Source: Bacidia rubella
Lineage: Eukaryota > Ascomycota > Lecanoromycetes > Lecanorales > Ramalinaceae
Direction of reading: 5' to 3'
Assembly: GCA_032158265.1 (NCBI GenBank)
Contig: JAVTIF010000011.1
Span: forward strand, 1,426,001-1,490,000
DNA length: 64,000 bases
Shown here: in pieces, positions 21,781-32,820 of the stretch
Numbering within the stretch: position 1 is the first letter of the stretch
How the letters are laid out: every line of letters starts with the position of its first letter
Translations under genes and position numbers: made by a program
The notes under the pieces: model-generated
Database searches by the model: none
What the model was told of the DNA's origin: nothing
Seen by the model: the letters and a program-made list of their open reading frames with translations, nothing else

Positions 21781-23998
21781 AAAGCGCAACGCTGATGGTG
21801 ACGCCAACCAGACCAACTCAACCGCGCGTGATGTCAGTTTTCTGCTAAATGAGCAGAGTCAATTCCTGCATCGACACGTTTAATGCGGTGATACACCCAA
21901 GAGAAAGATCAAGCCTTGGGAATCCACGACCGGCAAGAGGAAGACTTTCGAGATAGGATGTCAACCCCCGAAACAGGGCCAGATTGACCCGCCTCCATTT
22001 GATCCGCGGGCGTGGGCATAAGCCCACTATCAATACCTACGGTTGGACCCAAGCTGCTCATCTTGTCTGGCCCACCATGTCGACCCTACAGCAAAACCTC
22101 CTCTATTATATTGGGTCACAGATGTTGATGTTTCCATGCCACACTACGGAAGCACCAAGGTCATTTCTGAAAGCAGCTTTCCCCTCAAGGTCACTACAGA
22201 AGCTCAAAGAAACGCAGGCTAAAATGAGCCAGTTGTATCAAACTAGGGAGTTAGCTGTCGCGCCCTCTTGGCTGTACCAAACCTGTGTATAATCACAAAC
22301 CTGCAGCAATCTGGTCAATCAATCAAGTGAACGTCGCGGTGAAGATTGGAACGCCCTCTCAACCACAAAGTCCAGACACCACGGCGGACTATTACGTACG
22401 AAAAGCCGTGGGATATATTATTGTGCATTGACAGCTCCACGCCCCTTATGATGAGAACGATAAGTGGCGTAACAAATTAGGAAAGTTAGAGCAAAAATCC
22501 AACCTTGCACACGTGTTTGACGGATTACAACAGAAAGCGAGTTTTGCACTCTTATGCAATGGAAACGAAGCAGAAGCGGCCGAGACTGTTGGAGGTCTTG
22601 ATATACTGGACAAGGAGGGGGACGGGACGGGACCAAGCAATGATGCGCCTTGTAGCTAGAATTCTTTCCAAAGACCCTAGTTGACATGACTAAGGCTTTG
22701 TACGTAACGGAATTAGATTAGCTTCGCTAGATCAAACACTGAGGGAGAATCTCGAAACATTGCAAATGTAGAGCGTGCCCACTTGACGGTTTTAGGTTGC
22801 GTTTGCACGCTTTCGAAGGCATATTTTGATGAGTCAGCGAGAGCGATCCCAGCTGACGACGTATTGTCAGAGTCCAACAACCCTGCTAAGCATGGATGTC
22901 ATGGAGGCGAAAAGATCCAAAATGAAAGTCTGGGTAGTGAGTTGCAATTTCAGAGCTGTTGAACAATCAAAAATTTCGACGCGAATGCCCAGAGGTAGAC
23001 TTTGGGCAAGACTAATGTAACAGGTTTCAAGGCTCTCAGCTGCATCGCTCGAGCCATAAATAGCAGATTACGATATAAACTCCTTGAGCAAATCGACAAA
23101 ACATTGCAGAGATTGTTCCGGGCTCGATTCATGCTCTTTGAAGCGCTTTGCTCCGTTGCAAGAAATATATCGTTGAAGCAGCCTACAACATTGATTCGCT
23201 CGAACGCAACACGCTTGAGATCAATAGTCGGCTGCAAAATTTGCTGTAGGCGATCTCAGCTAAAGTCGAGTTGATTGCAAGCCACCTGTGGGTGAATCCT
23301 CGTTGTGGCCGTGAGGTTGACTACGGGTGATCCAGGACCCCAAGAACTCAGTTGCGTCTTGGACTAACGCAAAAGATTATAAACATATATCAAAATAGAA
23401 GGTCAAGATTACATAGTTTCTCTCCACCAGTAAGTCCAACTCTTCAGACCGGCCGGCTGTTGTAATGGCCCAGTGGATGAAGGCCCAGGTGGGCAAGCGA
23501 TGCTTTCGCAACAATTCTCAATTCTATGGAGCAAGCTCCATCTAGTGGTGTCCCGATTATTTTTTCTTTTTTTTTGTTGGCATCTAATGTTTATTTGGGC
23601 GCGACGTAAAAATCCTCAGTTCGAGTCACATACCAAATATGCTCGATGGGAGACTTTTTGCTTTTGATGGTCTTCTTTCATTTTTTCCATCAAAAATCCG
23701 ACCTTTTGCTTATTTTCAGTCACGTACTCTCACGTACTCTGGAGACTGATACCTCTTGTACCCATTACATAGAATGTTAATTCGCTTTTTGCCACCCTCC
23801 GAATGCTTACTAATGTGGTGATATGCGTTTGTTGTTGACACTCTGTGTTGCCAAGCCGGCACGCACCAGTAAGTGGTGCTGCAATGGCACGTCAAACCTC
23901 TAGTTCTGCCACAGCTTGGGCACTACCAAGCATCGACAGAAATCTCGGGACTGCTATCTGACGTAGTAGAGTCATCAGCGCTGGATCATTGTGTCAAG

Positions 23999-25510
23999 AT
24001 GGGGGGAAATCGGCTCAGTAAGCGTCAAAAGGGTGCCGCAGACGCAGCTCGTGAGAAAAAGCGCGAGGTAGACGGCCCACCGAACTGCAACCCAAAGCGC
24101 AAGAGACAATTGCACCGTCAGCTGGAAGCAATAGATGACCACAATGATGAATTCACGGTGAACAGCCGCTTCGAGAAAAGAGGAAGAGTATCGGAGACTC
24201 AAAAGAAAGGAGACTCAAAGGCACGGGAATACACAAAACGCGTCTTGAAGCGCAAGGCCGGCAATCTAGAGTCAGAATCGGAACCCGAAAGCGCTAGAAG
24301 CGAGAGCGGTGAGCAGCAGTACAAAATGAAACATATTCAACATATGTCATTTGGAAAGCCCATAGAACCTCTTACATCCGAGGCCGAGCAGTCTGATGGT
24401 CACCAAGAATTCGAAAGTCTGTCTGCTATAGAACGCTTGACAGGCCTCACACGGACTGCCAACCAGACAAAAACGCCTAAACTCAATTCAACCGGCCAGC
24501 AGCTTGCTATGGGGGAGAAATCACTTGAGCAGCTGCAAAAGCGCAAAGCTTGTGTCCAGAGAAGACACAGGTGGTCAAGTCAGAGCGACAACAACGATGA
24601 TCTATTCAAGCACGATCGTCCGGGTTTTCGACATAGTCGACGCCGGCGCCCCGACAATAATGATAAGACGTCTCAAACCCACAGGAGCCCACCTAGTAGA
24701 CTTCCTACCGCTCCTGCCTCTTCAAAGGGAAGCCATAATACTACTCTAGAGAATGCAAATTCTGTCAAAGTCTCCTCTGAAGCCCAGTTGCAGGAGGTTG
24801 CTGTGATAAAAAAGATCGAAGCAATCCAAGCCGATGTGATTGCTTCGCAATTCCAGATCGAAGTTTTACAGAAACGTTTTGGAAAGGTAGCCAAGACTCC
24901 CCAAGCTGCTGAAGCTTCTTCCCTGGAGGACGGTGAGTTTGACGAGATGACGCCAAGCTATCTCGAATCTGTGTTGGAAAGCTTAGCGAACAAGGTCGAA
25001 GACCAAGGAGGCAGACTCGACCAACATGAGTTCAATGTGTCAGATAGCCTAAGGCAGCTTGCTAAAGATCTCAAATGCGCAAAGAAGAAGCAAACCGCCA
25101 TAGAGGATGACATAAAAAGCCTTAATAATAAGCATACCTGGGCTAAAGGCGAGCTAACCCAGAGAAAGAACGAGATCGCTGCTCACGAGAAGGCCAACGT
25201 GCAGGCGAATATGCAGGCAAAGGACGCGGAACTGGAAGCCATGAGGGCTTCGTTGGCTCAAGTGCAAGAGAGGAATACCACACTGGAGACACAATGCGCT
25301 GGTCATGATGATGCAATCCGCGCCATCAATGAAAGGATCACTCGAAAGTTCGAGGATGTGTGGGGATGGGCTGACTCAAAAGACGCTGCAGATGACGAAG
25401 CCGACAAGAACAATTCCGATCGCTTTAGAAAACAAAACGAGATTCTTGGCGAAGAGGCCAATGCATTGAGACGGCGTATTGCCGTTCTGGAGGCCCAAAT
25501 GAACCACTGA
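23999..25510 (+). CDS. Nuclear-type coiled-coil protein, 503 residues
   Basis: Single exon from the first ATG. The frame is open upstream to 23873 without an ATG, and CCA|GTAAGT at 23867 may be the donor of a 5' UTR intron. The N-terminal half is basic and disordered with likely nuclear localisation signals (NRLSKRQKGAADAAREKKR, RHSRRRRPDNNDK). The C-terminal half (about residues 260-500) is a long coiled coil with QIEVLQKRFGK, ECAKKKQTAIEDDIKSLNNK-like heptads, and a last helix NALRRRIAVLEAQMNH. No enzymatic motif is seen. It resembles in style, but not in alignable sequence, the other coiled-coil genes here. It is intact and the largest of them. Confidence 0.65.
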   Translation: MGGNRLSKRQKGAADAAREKKREVDGPPNCNPKRKRQLHRQLEAIDDHNDEFTVNSRFEKRGRVSETQKKGDSKAREYTKRVLKRKAGNLESESEPESARSESGEQQYKMKHIQHMSFGKPIEPLTSEAEQSDGHQEFESLSAIERLTGLTRTANQTKTPKLNSTGQQLAMGEKSLEQLQKRKACVQRRHRWSSQSDNNDDLFKHDRPGFRHSRRRRPDNNDKTSQTHRSPPSRLPTAPASSKGSHNTTLENANSVKVSSEAQLQEVAVIKKIEAIQADVIASQFQIEVLQKRFGKVAKTPQAAEASSLEDGEFDEMTPSYLESVLESLANKVEDQGGRLDQHEFNVSDSLRQLAKDLKCAKKKQTAIEDDIKSLNNKHTWAKGELTQRKNEIAAHEKANVQANMQAKDAELEAMRASLAQVQERNTTLETQCAGHDDAIRAINERITRKFEDVWGWADSKDAADDEADKNNSDRFRKQNEILGEEANALRRRIAVLEAQMNH

Positions 25511-27263
25511 ATAGCGACCCAAGAGGGGTCTCGGTTCTACGCAGGGCGTCAAGATTGTCCCAGAAGGCAAAACACTTCCCAACCGTGTCCTAATCGCGCA
25601 AATAGTTGCAGCGAACAGACTTCTAGTATCAACGAAGACATAGAATTGCCCGGGAGGCAAGTGTATTCGTATACGAGGTGGCCTCTAAAGGCGTCGATGA
25701 GCATGTCATAGCGAGGAAAAGGATACACAGATAGAGCAGTCGAAGGTTGATTGGGTATCCTGGAATGAATCAAAGATAGAGGATGGGCTGAAGAAGGGTT
25801 TTCAATAGAAAGTGACTGGTTTGTGTATGTATGCGGTGTTTGCCGCTAAACCAAAGCGCTTTTACCTCAAAAGTAGATTGCTTACCAATGCCAAACATAA
25901 ACTTTTAATATTTGCTTTTTACCAACTGGACATCTTGATTGTGTTGAAGATGGCGTATCTGTGCACCCATCTCAAGCTTCATGTCTTATCAGGCTATGAT
26001 AAATTGTCTCCTTGAGATCATTACCGCGATCATCGATGTTCCGATTCCTTTTCATCTCAAACCCATTCCTTAGCGACGTGCACCTTTGCAGACCGTCCTC
26101 TGCTTTCCCAATGGTAGCGCGATGACAGCATCCATTTGAATTCGCTATACTCTGGTGTCCTGTTTCAAAGTTCTCAACAAAAACATGCAGCTCTTTCTGT
26201 TTCCTCCCCAAATCTGTGGATTTCCATCACAATCAGGACAGCGCACCTCATACGGTCACCTGCTCCGCCAAATTGTGTACTGTGGTAACCTCTAGTCTGT
26301 ACTATCCATGGAAATAAGCTCCTTGCTATTGATGAGGTCCAAAAGTCTCTTGCTTACACTCGAAGCGTGCGGCAGGATAGAGAAGGATATGCTGTCGTAT
26401 ACATATGCTCAGAGCGTTTGCCTTCAATCTCGACTTTAGTGGTATTGAAGAATAGGATAGCGATCCATCATTGTGGTAGATGGACGCCAATGAGTTCCCT
26501 GCAGTGGTAAAGACCCCTTTGGATCCTATGAGAGATGGGGATTCGAGTGCGGCCTGATCTGGTTGGGGAGGAGGAAGGGAAGGTCGGGAGTGATCTTGCA
26601 AAGGGTGTATGGACAGCATATGAAGTATGGTAGACGGAGATGAGGCGATTGAAGCGATTTTGAGAGCTGATTCCATACGTGTTCGTCAGATAACTGTGAT
26701 CACCGAAAGGACTACTTCCCCTGTAAAAGGCGCATGCGGTTAGAGTCGAACGGATCGGCGCCTCGGGCTAACACGAACAAGGATGGAAAGTCTGTGACAG
26801 GCTGTATGAGGATCGGTCAGCAAGAGAAAGTGATCAAGAATGCTTGCTTAGGAAAGGTAGGATTTGGATTAAGTGCACATAGTAGCCTCGCATTGAGCCC
26901 ATGCTAATCCAGCGGGTCATATGGTACAGCTTCGCGAACGCCAAATCATGATGTACTCGCAACCATGGAAAGCTGTCAAACAGTTCTTCGATGCGATTGT
27001 AAAAGCACTTATCAATGTATAGAAAATGTGTTCGCTTTGCTGCGTGAAGCCCCTGAGTGAAACTTTGCCCCTGACTAGCTGCATGGAGTAAAGTGACTGC
27101 TTAGTGATCATGTTACATTACAAGCGCCTGGTTTTGAGACACGAATATCGTGTCATTTTCGCTTCAACATTTTAGACATCACCGTCATATTCTTTGCCCT
27201 GGGATGCCTCTTCTAATTCTTTGAGGCTTTACAGTCTCGCATGTCATTTCATAACGCTTAGCC
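25511..27263. other. Intergenic with one weak minus-strand frame
   Basis: The minus frame 26326-26676 begins with ATG (MESALKIASIASSPSTILHM) and runs 116 codons with no recognised domain; it may be an exon or chance. The minus frame 25549-25773 is shorter and overlaps nothing known. The last 150 bp probably hold the promoter of the signal peptide peptidase gene. Confidence 0.3.
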
Positions 27264-29015
27264 ATGGATGCATTTGCTTCAGCTCTTCAGCAATCCGGCT
27301 ATTACTTCAGCTTACTTTATCCTCACATACCCACAGAAGCGCTCACTATCACATTCGCGGTCATCCCCATCTACACCGGCGCCCATGCAGCACTGAAACG
27401 CCCGTCTTCTGCTGCCAAGCCACCGAAGAAAGCATCTATTTTAGATGAAGCCGATGACGATGAAACCGATTTCACTTTTGAACCAGACGCTCAGACTTTC
27501 AGCCTAGGAGAAGCGATCCTTTTCCCTGTGTTTGCTGGTCTTGCATTATGTGGACTCTACTACTTAGTCACCCACTTCGATCCAGCACTCATCAGCAAGA
27601 TCCTAAATTGGCAATTCACTTTGGCTGGGGTCGCTGCTCTCGCCACCTTCAGCTCTGATGCTATGAACGTTGGTTTGGGCTTCCTATTTCCTGACGCGTA
27701 TTACTCAAAAGGTGCAGTCTGGTATGTACAAACTCACTCACGCGCATACAAGTCCAGCGATGGCCGCCAGACAACTTCAGCTTTGCCCAAAATTTTCGTG
27801 CCAATGGCCGTGCCGGCTTTCGTCGAGGACCTGTTGTGGTCAACACGCGACTTTTATGGTCGGAAGCTTGTCGTCAAAGCCTACGTCAGGACATTATTGC
27901 ACGTATCCAGCCGCATCAGCCCCCAACTCATCATTGGTACAGTCTTTGCGATAGCAATACAATTGTACATAGTCTCAGTCGAAACGCCTTGGTATCTCAA
28001 CAACCTCGCAGGTACTGCATTCGCCTACTATATGTTACAAACCATGTCGCCCGCTACTCCAAAGGTCGGGACGCTTCTTCTGATCGCTCTTTTCTTCTAT
28101 GATATCTACTTCGTCTTCTACACACCCATCATGGTTGGAGTAGCAACAAAGTTGGATATACCAGCAAAGATTCTGATCCCTAGGCCTGGTGGAATGGGGA
28201 TGCTAGGACTTGGAGATATCTGTTTGCCTGGAATGCTTATCAGTTTCGCACTCAAATTCGACCTGTGGCTGCATTACTACTACCAACAAAGACCATCTAC
28301 AGAACATGAACAAAGCGAATGGTTGACAGACGACGATGAAGGATCGCCTGCGAAATCGCCGAGGATTATCAAACCTAAATATCAAACAGCCACGGGTCAT
28401 TGGGGCACACGCTTCTGGACTGGCTCACGGCTCGCTGAGCAGCCACCAGCCATTCTTGGCACACAGTTTGCAAAGGCCTATTTTAATGCTACACTGACCG
28501 GCTACGTTTTCGGCATGATCCTCACGCTGATCGCTATGCTTCTGAGCGGCCACGCGCAACCTGCACTACTCTATCTTGCACCAACCGTAATCAGCGCGCT
28601 CTGGCTGACAGCTTGGAGACGGGGCGAGACACATCTTCTCTGGAACTACACGTCTGAGGAGCCTGAAGATGACAAGAAGAAGCAGGAAGGCGCCGACAAG
28701 GAGTCAAAAGAAGACAAGAAGCCTGAGAAAAAGAAAGTTGACGACGCAGAGAAGGAGCTTGATTTATTCCACATCTCTCTCAAGCTATCGGAAGTTTCCT
28801 CAAAGCCCGGTTTCTTACCAAACGCGCCAGCTGCCAGAGCCCCGCGAAGTCAGAGCAGAAGCAGGAGCACGAAATCAAAGACACTCCCGAAAGGATGGGT
28901 CATCACTGATGAGCCAGCGACGCCCGCACGATCGAAGCCTGTGTCCGCGGCTTCAGCTGCCAAGCGTGCTGAGAGGGCGCGTAGGAGGGAGACGCTGAGA
29001 GCCGATGGCGAGTGA
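27264..29015 (+). CDS. Signal peptide peptidase (intramembrane aspartyl protease)
   Basis: Single-exon gene of 583 residues starting at ATG 27264. It has about nine hydrophobic segments and the three hallmarks of the SPP/presenilin superfamily: the YD motif in FFYDIYFVFYTP (Asp280), GLGD in MLGLGDICLPGM (Asp318), and PAL at residues 433-435. The two aspartates form the active site in the ER membrane, where the enzyme cuts leftover signal peptides and type II membrane segments; yeast Ypf1 and human HM13 are relatives, and in fungi SPP can process sterol-response factors. The C-terminal 120 residues are a charged, Lys/Glu-rich and then Ser/Arg-rich cytosolic tail, longer than in animal SPP. All key residues are present. 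Confidence 0.93.
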   Translation: MDAFASALQQSGYYFSLLYPHIPTEALTITFAVIPIYTGAHAALKRPSSAAKPPKKASILDEADDDETDFTFEPDAQTFSLGEAILFPVFAGLALCGLYYLVTHFDPALISKILNWQFTLAGVAALATFSSDAMNVGLGFLFPDAYYSKGAVWYVQTHSRAYKSSDGRQTTSALPKIFVPMAVPAFVEDLLWSTRDFYGRKLVVKAYVRTLLHVSSRISPQLIIGTVFAIAIQLYIVSVETPWYLNNLAGTAFAYYMLQTMSPATPKVGTLLLIALFFYDIYFVFYTPIMVGVATKLDIPAKILIPRPGGMGMLGLGDICLPGMLISFALKFDLWLHYYYQQRPSTEHEQSEWLTDDDEGSPAKSPRIIKPKYQTATGHWGTRFWTGSRLAEQPPAILGTQFAKAYFNATLTGYVFGMILTLIAMLLSGHAQPALLYLAPTVISALWLTAWRRGETHLLWNYTSEEPEDDKKKQEGADKESKEDKKPEKKKVDDAEKELDLFHISLKLSEVSSKPGFLPNAPAARAPRSQSRSRSTKSKTLPKGWVITDEPATPARSKPVSAASAAKRAERARRRETLRADGE

Positions 29016-29421
29016 ACATCAGAAGGGCCAATTCAAGACCTAACATTTCGCTGTGCGCTGCTAGGATGCCGGTCTAGGCCAGTAAGGGAATCTGGACATA
29101 TGTATTATAGGCCTTGCACCTTGGAGACTGACGAATGGATCCATGCAATGTGATCGGTGAGCGTTGAGAGCCTTTGTTTAGCGTGCTGCTTCGTCTCAAA
29201 TTGACTACCTGCTGAGCATCTTGCCGGCTTGAGGCTCTGAGTCCATCTATCACATCCTCTGCTATGCAGCTTCGTCTTCTCCATGACTCATTCGTGGGCT
29301 ATGATTGCCTTGACATGGTATTGTGAGTCTGAAGCGGTCCTGTCAATGTAGAACCGAGCGTGATTCATTGTCTGAGCTGGCCATCTTATCTTGATTTTCA
29401 CCACCTTGTTGCTTGATATTC
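29016..29421. other. Convergent intergenic region
   Basis: Lies between the 3' ends of the SPP gene (plus) and the RRP43 gene (minus). No open frame or repeat of note. Confidence 0.6.
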
Positions 29422-30603
29422 TTATCCCTCCTCCCTCAGCACCCCTAAGCACTCCAACCTCCTCTGCTCCGCCATCCCCACAACCTCTTTCAAGCCCTCA
29501 ACCCCCAACCCCTCTCCTCCACTCTTCTCAATTCTCATCACCCTCCCTTCCCCAACCACGATAACGGTAACAACCTCCTCGCACAGCTCCTCCTCAAACG
29601 CATCGGGATCACTGAGCACCCACTTCTTCCCGTCCTCTCCTCCCTTTGCCCTTGCTGTAATCCTGTCTTCTGGAGCAAAAACACAGTAACTGCTCGCAAT
29701 CGGCAATTCCGCCCTCAACTCCAGCTTCCTCCCCTTCGTCATGTCCGGATCACCAAGCACCTGCTCTTTCTCCCCATCCCACTCTGCATGCGGCAGCTTC
29801 GTATCCCCCAACGCTGCCAGCATAGCCAGCCACAACGCATCAAACAGCCCGTTGGACCCATGATCGAGCGATATGACCAATAAGTCAATATATAGCGTCC
29901 AGAACGCTTTCACCTCACCACCGCCTTCCCCCTCTCCTTCCCCTCCCACTGCTCCACCCAATGATACCCCACCCTCCTCCTCCTCACTCCCATCCCCATC
30001 CCCATCCATCCCCCCAACCCCTTCTTCTCTCGCCCATATCCTCAACCCCCCCAAGCCCACAACCCCCGCCTCATAAAGCGCACTCACCAACCTCTGACTC
30101 AAAACCTGCGCCGTCGCGCTCGGTGGTCCACCTGGAAGATAATCCGGCGAACAGCCCGTATTCAACTCGATATTCGGCACCAACAATCCTAGCTCTTTCA
30201 ACTCTTTCATATCCCGCCTACCATCCCGCCCCACATCCCGCCCCCGTTCTCGCCCCTCATCTCCCCTACCACCTTCCTTGGTATCGCGCTTCCTCTTCCT
30301 CCCCCCCTCACCTCCATCTACCGAGATCTGGTGAAAAGGTTTCGCGGAGGGAATAGAGGAGGCATACAAGATCTCCCCGCGCACACCGCACACGATGGCC
30401 GTATCGCCTTGGCGTAGAACGGCGGAGCCGTGCGCGTGCGTTAGACTGCCGGTGTGGATCGTGGGGGGACGGGATTGCGTTGGGGAGCGGCCGCTGGGTC
30501 GCGTTGGGGGGGTGGAGGTTAGGTGGGCGGCGAGGTAGGTGGATGGGGAGAGTTTGGCATGGACGTGAGGAAGGAAGGTTGGGGGCTGGGCGAGGGGCGC
30601 CAT
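29422..30603 (-). CDS. RRP43: Exosome complex subunit RRP43 (RNase PH-like)
   Basis: Single exon of 393 residues from ATG at 30603; the frame extends further upstream but without an ATG, and this start gives MAPLAQPPTFLPHVHAKLSP, the usual N-terminus. Recognisable RNase PH-fold features are GSLTHAHGSAVLRQGDTAIVCGVRGEI, the LGLLVPNIELNTGCSPDYLPG stretch and FWTLYIDLLVISLDHGSNGLFDALWLAML. RRP43/EXOSC8 is a catalytically inactive ring subunit of the exosome, which degrades and processes RNA 3' to 5' in nucleus and cytoplasm. Two low-complexity inserts are present: a Lys/Arg/Gly run near residues 110-150 and an Asp/Glu/Gly-rich run near residues 205-240. Length fits the family. Confidence 0.88.
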   Translation of the reverse strand: MAPLAQPPTFLPHVHAKLSPSTYLAAHLTSTPPTRPSGRSPTQSRPPTIHTGSLTHAHGSAVLRQGDTAIVCGVRGEILYASSIPSAKPFHQISVDGGEGGRKRKRDTKEGGRGDEGRERGRDVGRDGRRDMKELKELGLLVPNIELNTGCSPDYLPGGPPSATAQVLSQRLVSALYEAGVVGLGGLRIWAREEGVGGMDGDGDGSEEEEGGVSLGGAVGGEGEGEGGGEVKAFWTLYIDLLVISLDHGSNGLFDALWLAMLAALGDTKLPHAEWDGEKEQVLGDPDMTKGRKLELRAELPIASSYCVFAPEDRITARAKGGEDGKKWVLSDPDAFEEELCEEVVTVIVVGEGRVMRIEKSGGEGLGVEGLKEVVGMAEQRRLECLGVLREEG

Positions 30604-30840
30604 TGTGGTGAGGTGAGGGGTTGAGGGTGAGGGTGCGGAGCGAATGGAGGGAGGGGATATCAGTCGGAGAGAAGAGTTCGGGATTCTGGTGCGCTTATCG
30701 ATAGGGATGGGGATGCTTGGCGCGTAAGGCTGGGTGGAGTTGGGGAAGGGATGAGGGAGGGTCAAGGTGCGGTCTATATTTCGTGGATCAAGCAATCTAT
30801 TGATGATATTTGGAGGTGTCTCTTTGTTACAGATCGCGCA

Positions 30841-31440
30841 TCAAGAGGTGGAGGGACCCGCGCTCAAATCTCCCGAGTCAATCGGGGCACCATTCCTACT
30901 CTGTTCTGCCCCGGCAACATTTGTTGAAGGTTTGTTCCTTGTCAGCGTAATCTTGATCTTGCCGTTTGATCCCGTCGTAGTTGTGCCTCCAGTCCTGCCG
31001 AAGCCCCATTGTTGCCTCTGATTCGCGCACGCCATGGTCAATTGAAGCGCCACAGTCCCGATAGCCAGCCACGACGAAAGGTCTTGCTGGACACTGACTA
31101 GGTCAACTCTCATCAGGCAATCACCGTGGCTCCGCTCGCTAGGAAGCTTGTAGATGTCCCTCGGACTGCCGCTTCCTCCTCCGGGCATGAAGATGTGGGT
31201 ATCGAGATTCTGTGGAAACTTTAACATGGCGCGTGAGCAGTCGGAGATTGGAAGAAGATCGCTCTCATATCGCGGGCATGTTACGTCCATGCCAAGATCG
31301 GTCTGGCTGATAACAGTCTGTTCGGCGACTTCAAAGCTTTGTGCTCTAGTGACATTGGTATTGCTGGCTTCTTGTGCTTTTGCCATGCCTATAGCGACAG
31401 AAATCAAGAGTATTAGGCTCAAGGAGGCGAATCCAAGCAT
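30841..31440 (-). CDS. Small secreted protein with four cysteines
   Basis: Single exon, 199 residues from ATG at 31440; the frame is open a little upstream but only from TTG. A clear signal peptide (MLGFASLSLILLISVAIGMAKA, cleavage near AKAQ/EA) is followed by a mature region with four cysteines: DVTCPRY, ISDCSRAML, SHGDCLMRVDL and TMACANQ. The pattern ISDC...GDC...W...AC is common in a family of uncharacterised ascomycete secreted proteins, some of which are effector candidates. The C-terminal tail is Ser/Thr/Gly-rich. It lies head-to-tail with RRP43, 237 bp upstream of that gene's start. No catalytic motif. Confidence 0.72.
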   Translation of the reverse strand: MLGFASLSLILLISVAIGMAKAQEASNTNVTRAQSFEVAEQTVISQTDLGMDVTCPRYESDLLPISDCSRAMLKFPQNLDTHIFMPGGGSGSPRDIYKLPSERSHGDCLMRVDLVSVQQDLSSWLAIGTVALQLTMACANQRQQWGFGRTGGTTTTGSNGKIKITLTRNKPSTNVAGAEQSRNGAPIDSGDLSAGPSTS

Positions 31441-32076
31441 ATCTGGAGTATGTGGTGTCAATGAGATGATGCTGCAACATAGTCTAGGTCTATGTATCTC
31501 AAGTCGAGGTCGCTATGACCTCAGTCAGGTTCTTTGGCCAGCGCCTAGCAGGAGGCGCAAGCGAGTCATTGTCGTGTGTCCAGGAAAAGCTCTGTTCTTA
31601 GGTGTTCACGGCTTGTTTTAAGCGCACGTGCTAGGGCCAGGTGAGTCTGCAAGAAAGCGTCCCAACCTTGGGAATGCCCTAGTGCTAGCCAGCCTAATGT
31701 CTTGCGAGAAATGAATGCTGGTCCTGACGATTAGGGTTCGTAACCATCCTCGAGACTCTGCGTTCTAACTAGAATTCGGCGCTATTGTACTGCGTAGAGC
31801 TGCTTGTGGCGGCTCTTTGATGTTTCGCTGGGGTGAGACAGATATAGCTTTAGCGCTTAACGTCAGTAAGGGCGCTGCCTCAACGTTTTGCGAGGTCCGA
31901 TGCACCATTGAGCTTCTTTTGGGAGATCTCAGTAACTCGTAATGAGATCTAGTTTTGGTGGGTAACTGCGAGCGGTAATACGAGTAGGGAGCTTTGCATC
32001 GGCATAAAAGCTGCTGCTGAAAAATGCCAATTACTCCAGCATATTGACCCAAGTCTGCGATCGCTTAGGTGGGCAA
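31441..32076. other. Intergenic, no supported gene
   Basis: Between the start of the secreted-protein gene and the 3' end of the SHB17-like gene. Minus frame 31765-32052 is short and without motif. Confidence 0.5.
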
Positions 32077-32820
32077 TCAGGATGCAAGGTTGACGACAAA
32101 GGCACCTCCAAGCAATATCGCCGGCTCATCCAGCTTGTGATGTTCGTAGCTCAAGGTACCGACACTGCCGGCCTCCAGTATCAAGCTTACGCCTTCAGTC
32201 AACTCCTTCCCAATCCATCTCATGGCGAACGCTCGTAGAATATGCCCGTGTGCAACAACAAGAACATCTTTCTTTTGAGCTTCTTCATTGCCAAGTGGCT
32301 TCCCGATTGCTTGCTGATGATACTTTTCTCTGATATCACCGATCAATCTATCAAGCCTGTTTGTAATGTCGGCCGGTGATTCTCCACGTGGGCAGCCATC
32401 TCTCCAGATATCCCAATCACCTTGCCCTTTAGTTTCCCTCTGCTCTTTGATTTGCTTGCTCGTCAACCCTTCGTAGTCACCATAGTCCCATTCTCGAATA
32501 TCCTCAGTAACCTGTACCTTCGCTTCGCAGCGAACAGCTTCCCTCTCCGCGTCGCAGATAGCAGACCAGGGTAGCCCTTCTCTGCAACCCATATTCAACA
32601 GCTCAAGTGTGTGCCTGGCGCGTTTGCGAGGGGAAACGTAGATGTGCCCCACTCTTTTGGGAACGATCAAACGATCGTCTCCTACCAAGGCTTTTCCCGT
32701 TGCTCTGATCCGAGCTTCTCCGTTCTTAGTCAGGGCAAGCTCTGTGGTCCCTGTGTGGCGACCATTGAGTGACCATTCAGTTTCGCCATGGCGGACAATG
32801 AATGCGCGTGGGGTAGTCAT
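32077..32820 (-). CDS. SHB17: Sedoheptulose-1,7-bisphosphatase-like histidine phosphatase
   Basis: Single exon, 247 residues, ATG at 32820. The histidine phosphatase signature RHGETEW is at residues 10-16, a second conserved block is YVSPRKRARHTLELL, followed by DIREWDYGDYEGLTS, IWRDGCPRGES and the second active-site motif AHGHILR. The REW-(D/E)-YGDYEG and WRDGC-x-x-GE motifs match yeast SHB17 (YKR043C), which hydrolyses sedoheptulose 1,7-bisphosphate and drives ribose synthesis in the cytosol; other phosphoglycerate-mutase-like proteins lack that combination. The ending LSYEHHKLDEPAI also fits. It is transcribed divergently from fumarase. Confidence 0.87.
   Translation of the reverse strand: MTTPRAFIVRHGETEWSLNGRHTGTTELALTKNGEARIRATGKALVGDDRLIVPKRVGHIYVSPRKRARHTLELLNMGCREGLPWSAICDAEREAVRCEAKVQVTEDIREWDYGDYEGLTSKQIKEQRETKGQGDWDIWRDGCPRGESPADITNRLDRLIGDIREKYHQQAIGKPLGNEEAQKKDVLVVAHGHILRAFAMRWIGKELTEGVSLILEAGSVGTLSYEHHKLDEPAILLGGAFVVNLAS

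Larger units (their letters stand above)
19686..23998. other. Decayed or non-coding region with coding-like scraps
   Basis: Apart from the frame at 20956-21171, several short blocks look coding but lack starts or splice context: RDIKLFDPKDVLYFARLPQ (about 21251-21307), LLEQIDKTLQRLFRARFMLF (about 23083-23142), and SKRKAMAEDDEMSGTDAP (about 20239-20292). Composition of these scraps resembles the coiled-coil genes elsewhere, so old gene relics are likely. A repeat cacgtactct occurs twice at 23721-23740. No transposon was recognised. Confidence 0.35.

Noticed and set aside
31154..31621. Plus-strand ORF of 155 codons
   Set aside because: Antisense to the secreted-protein gene, which has a clear signal peptide.
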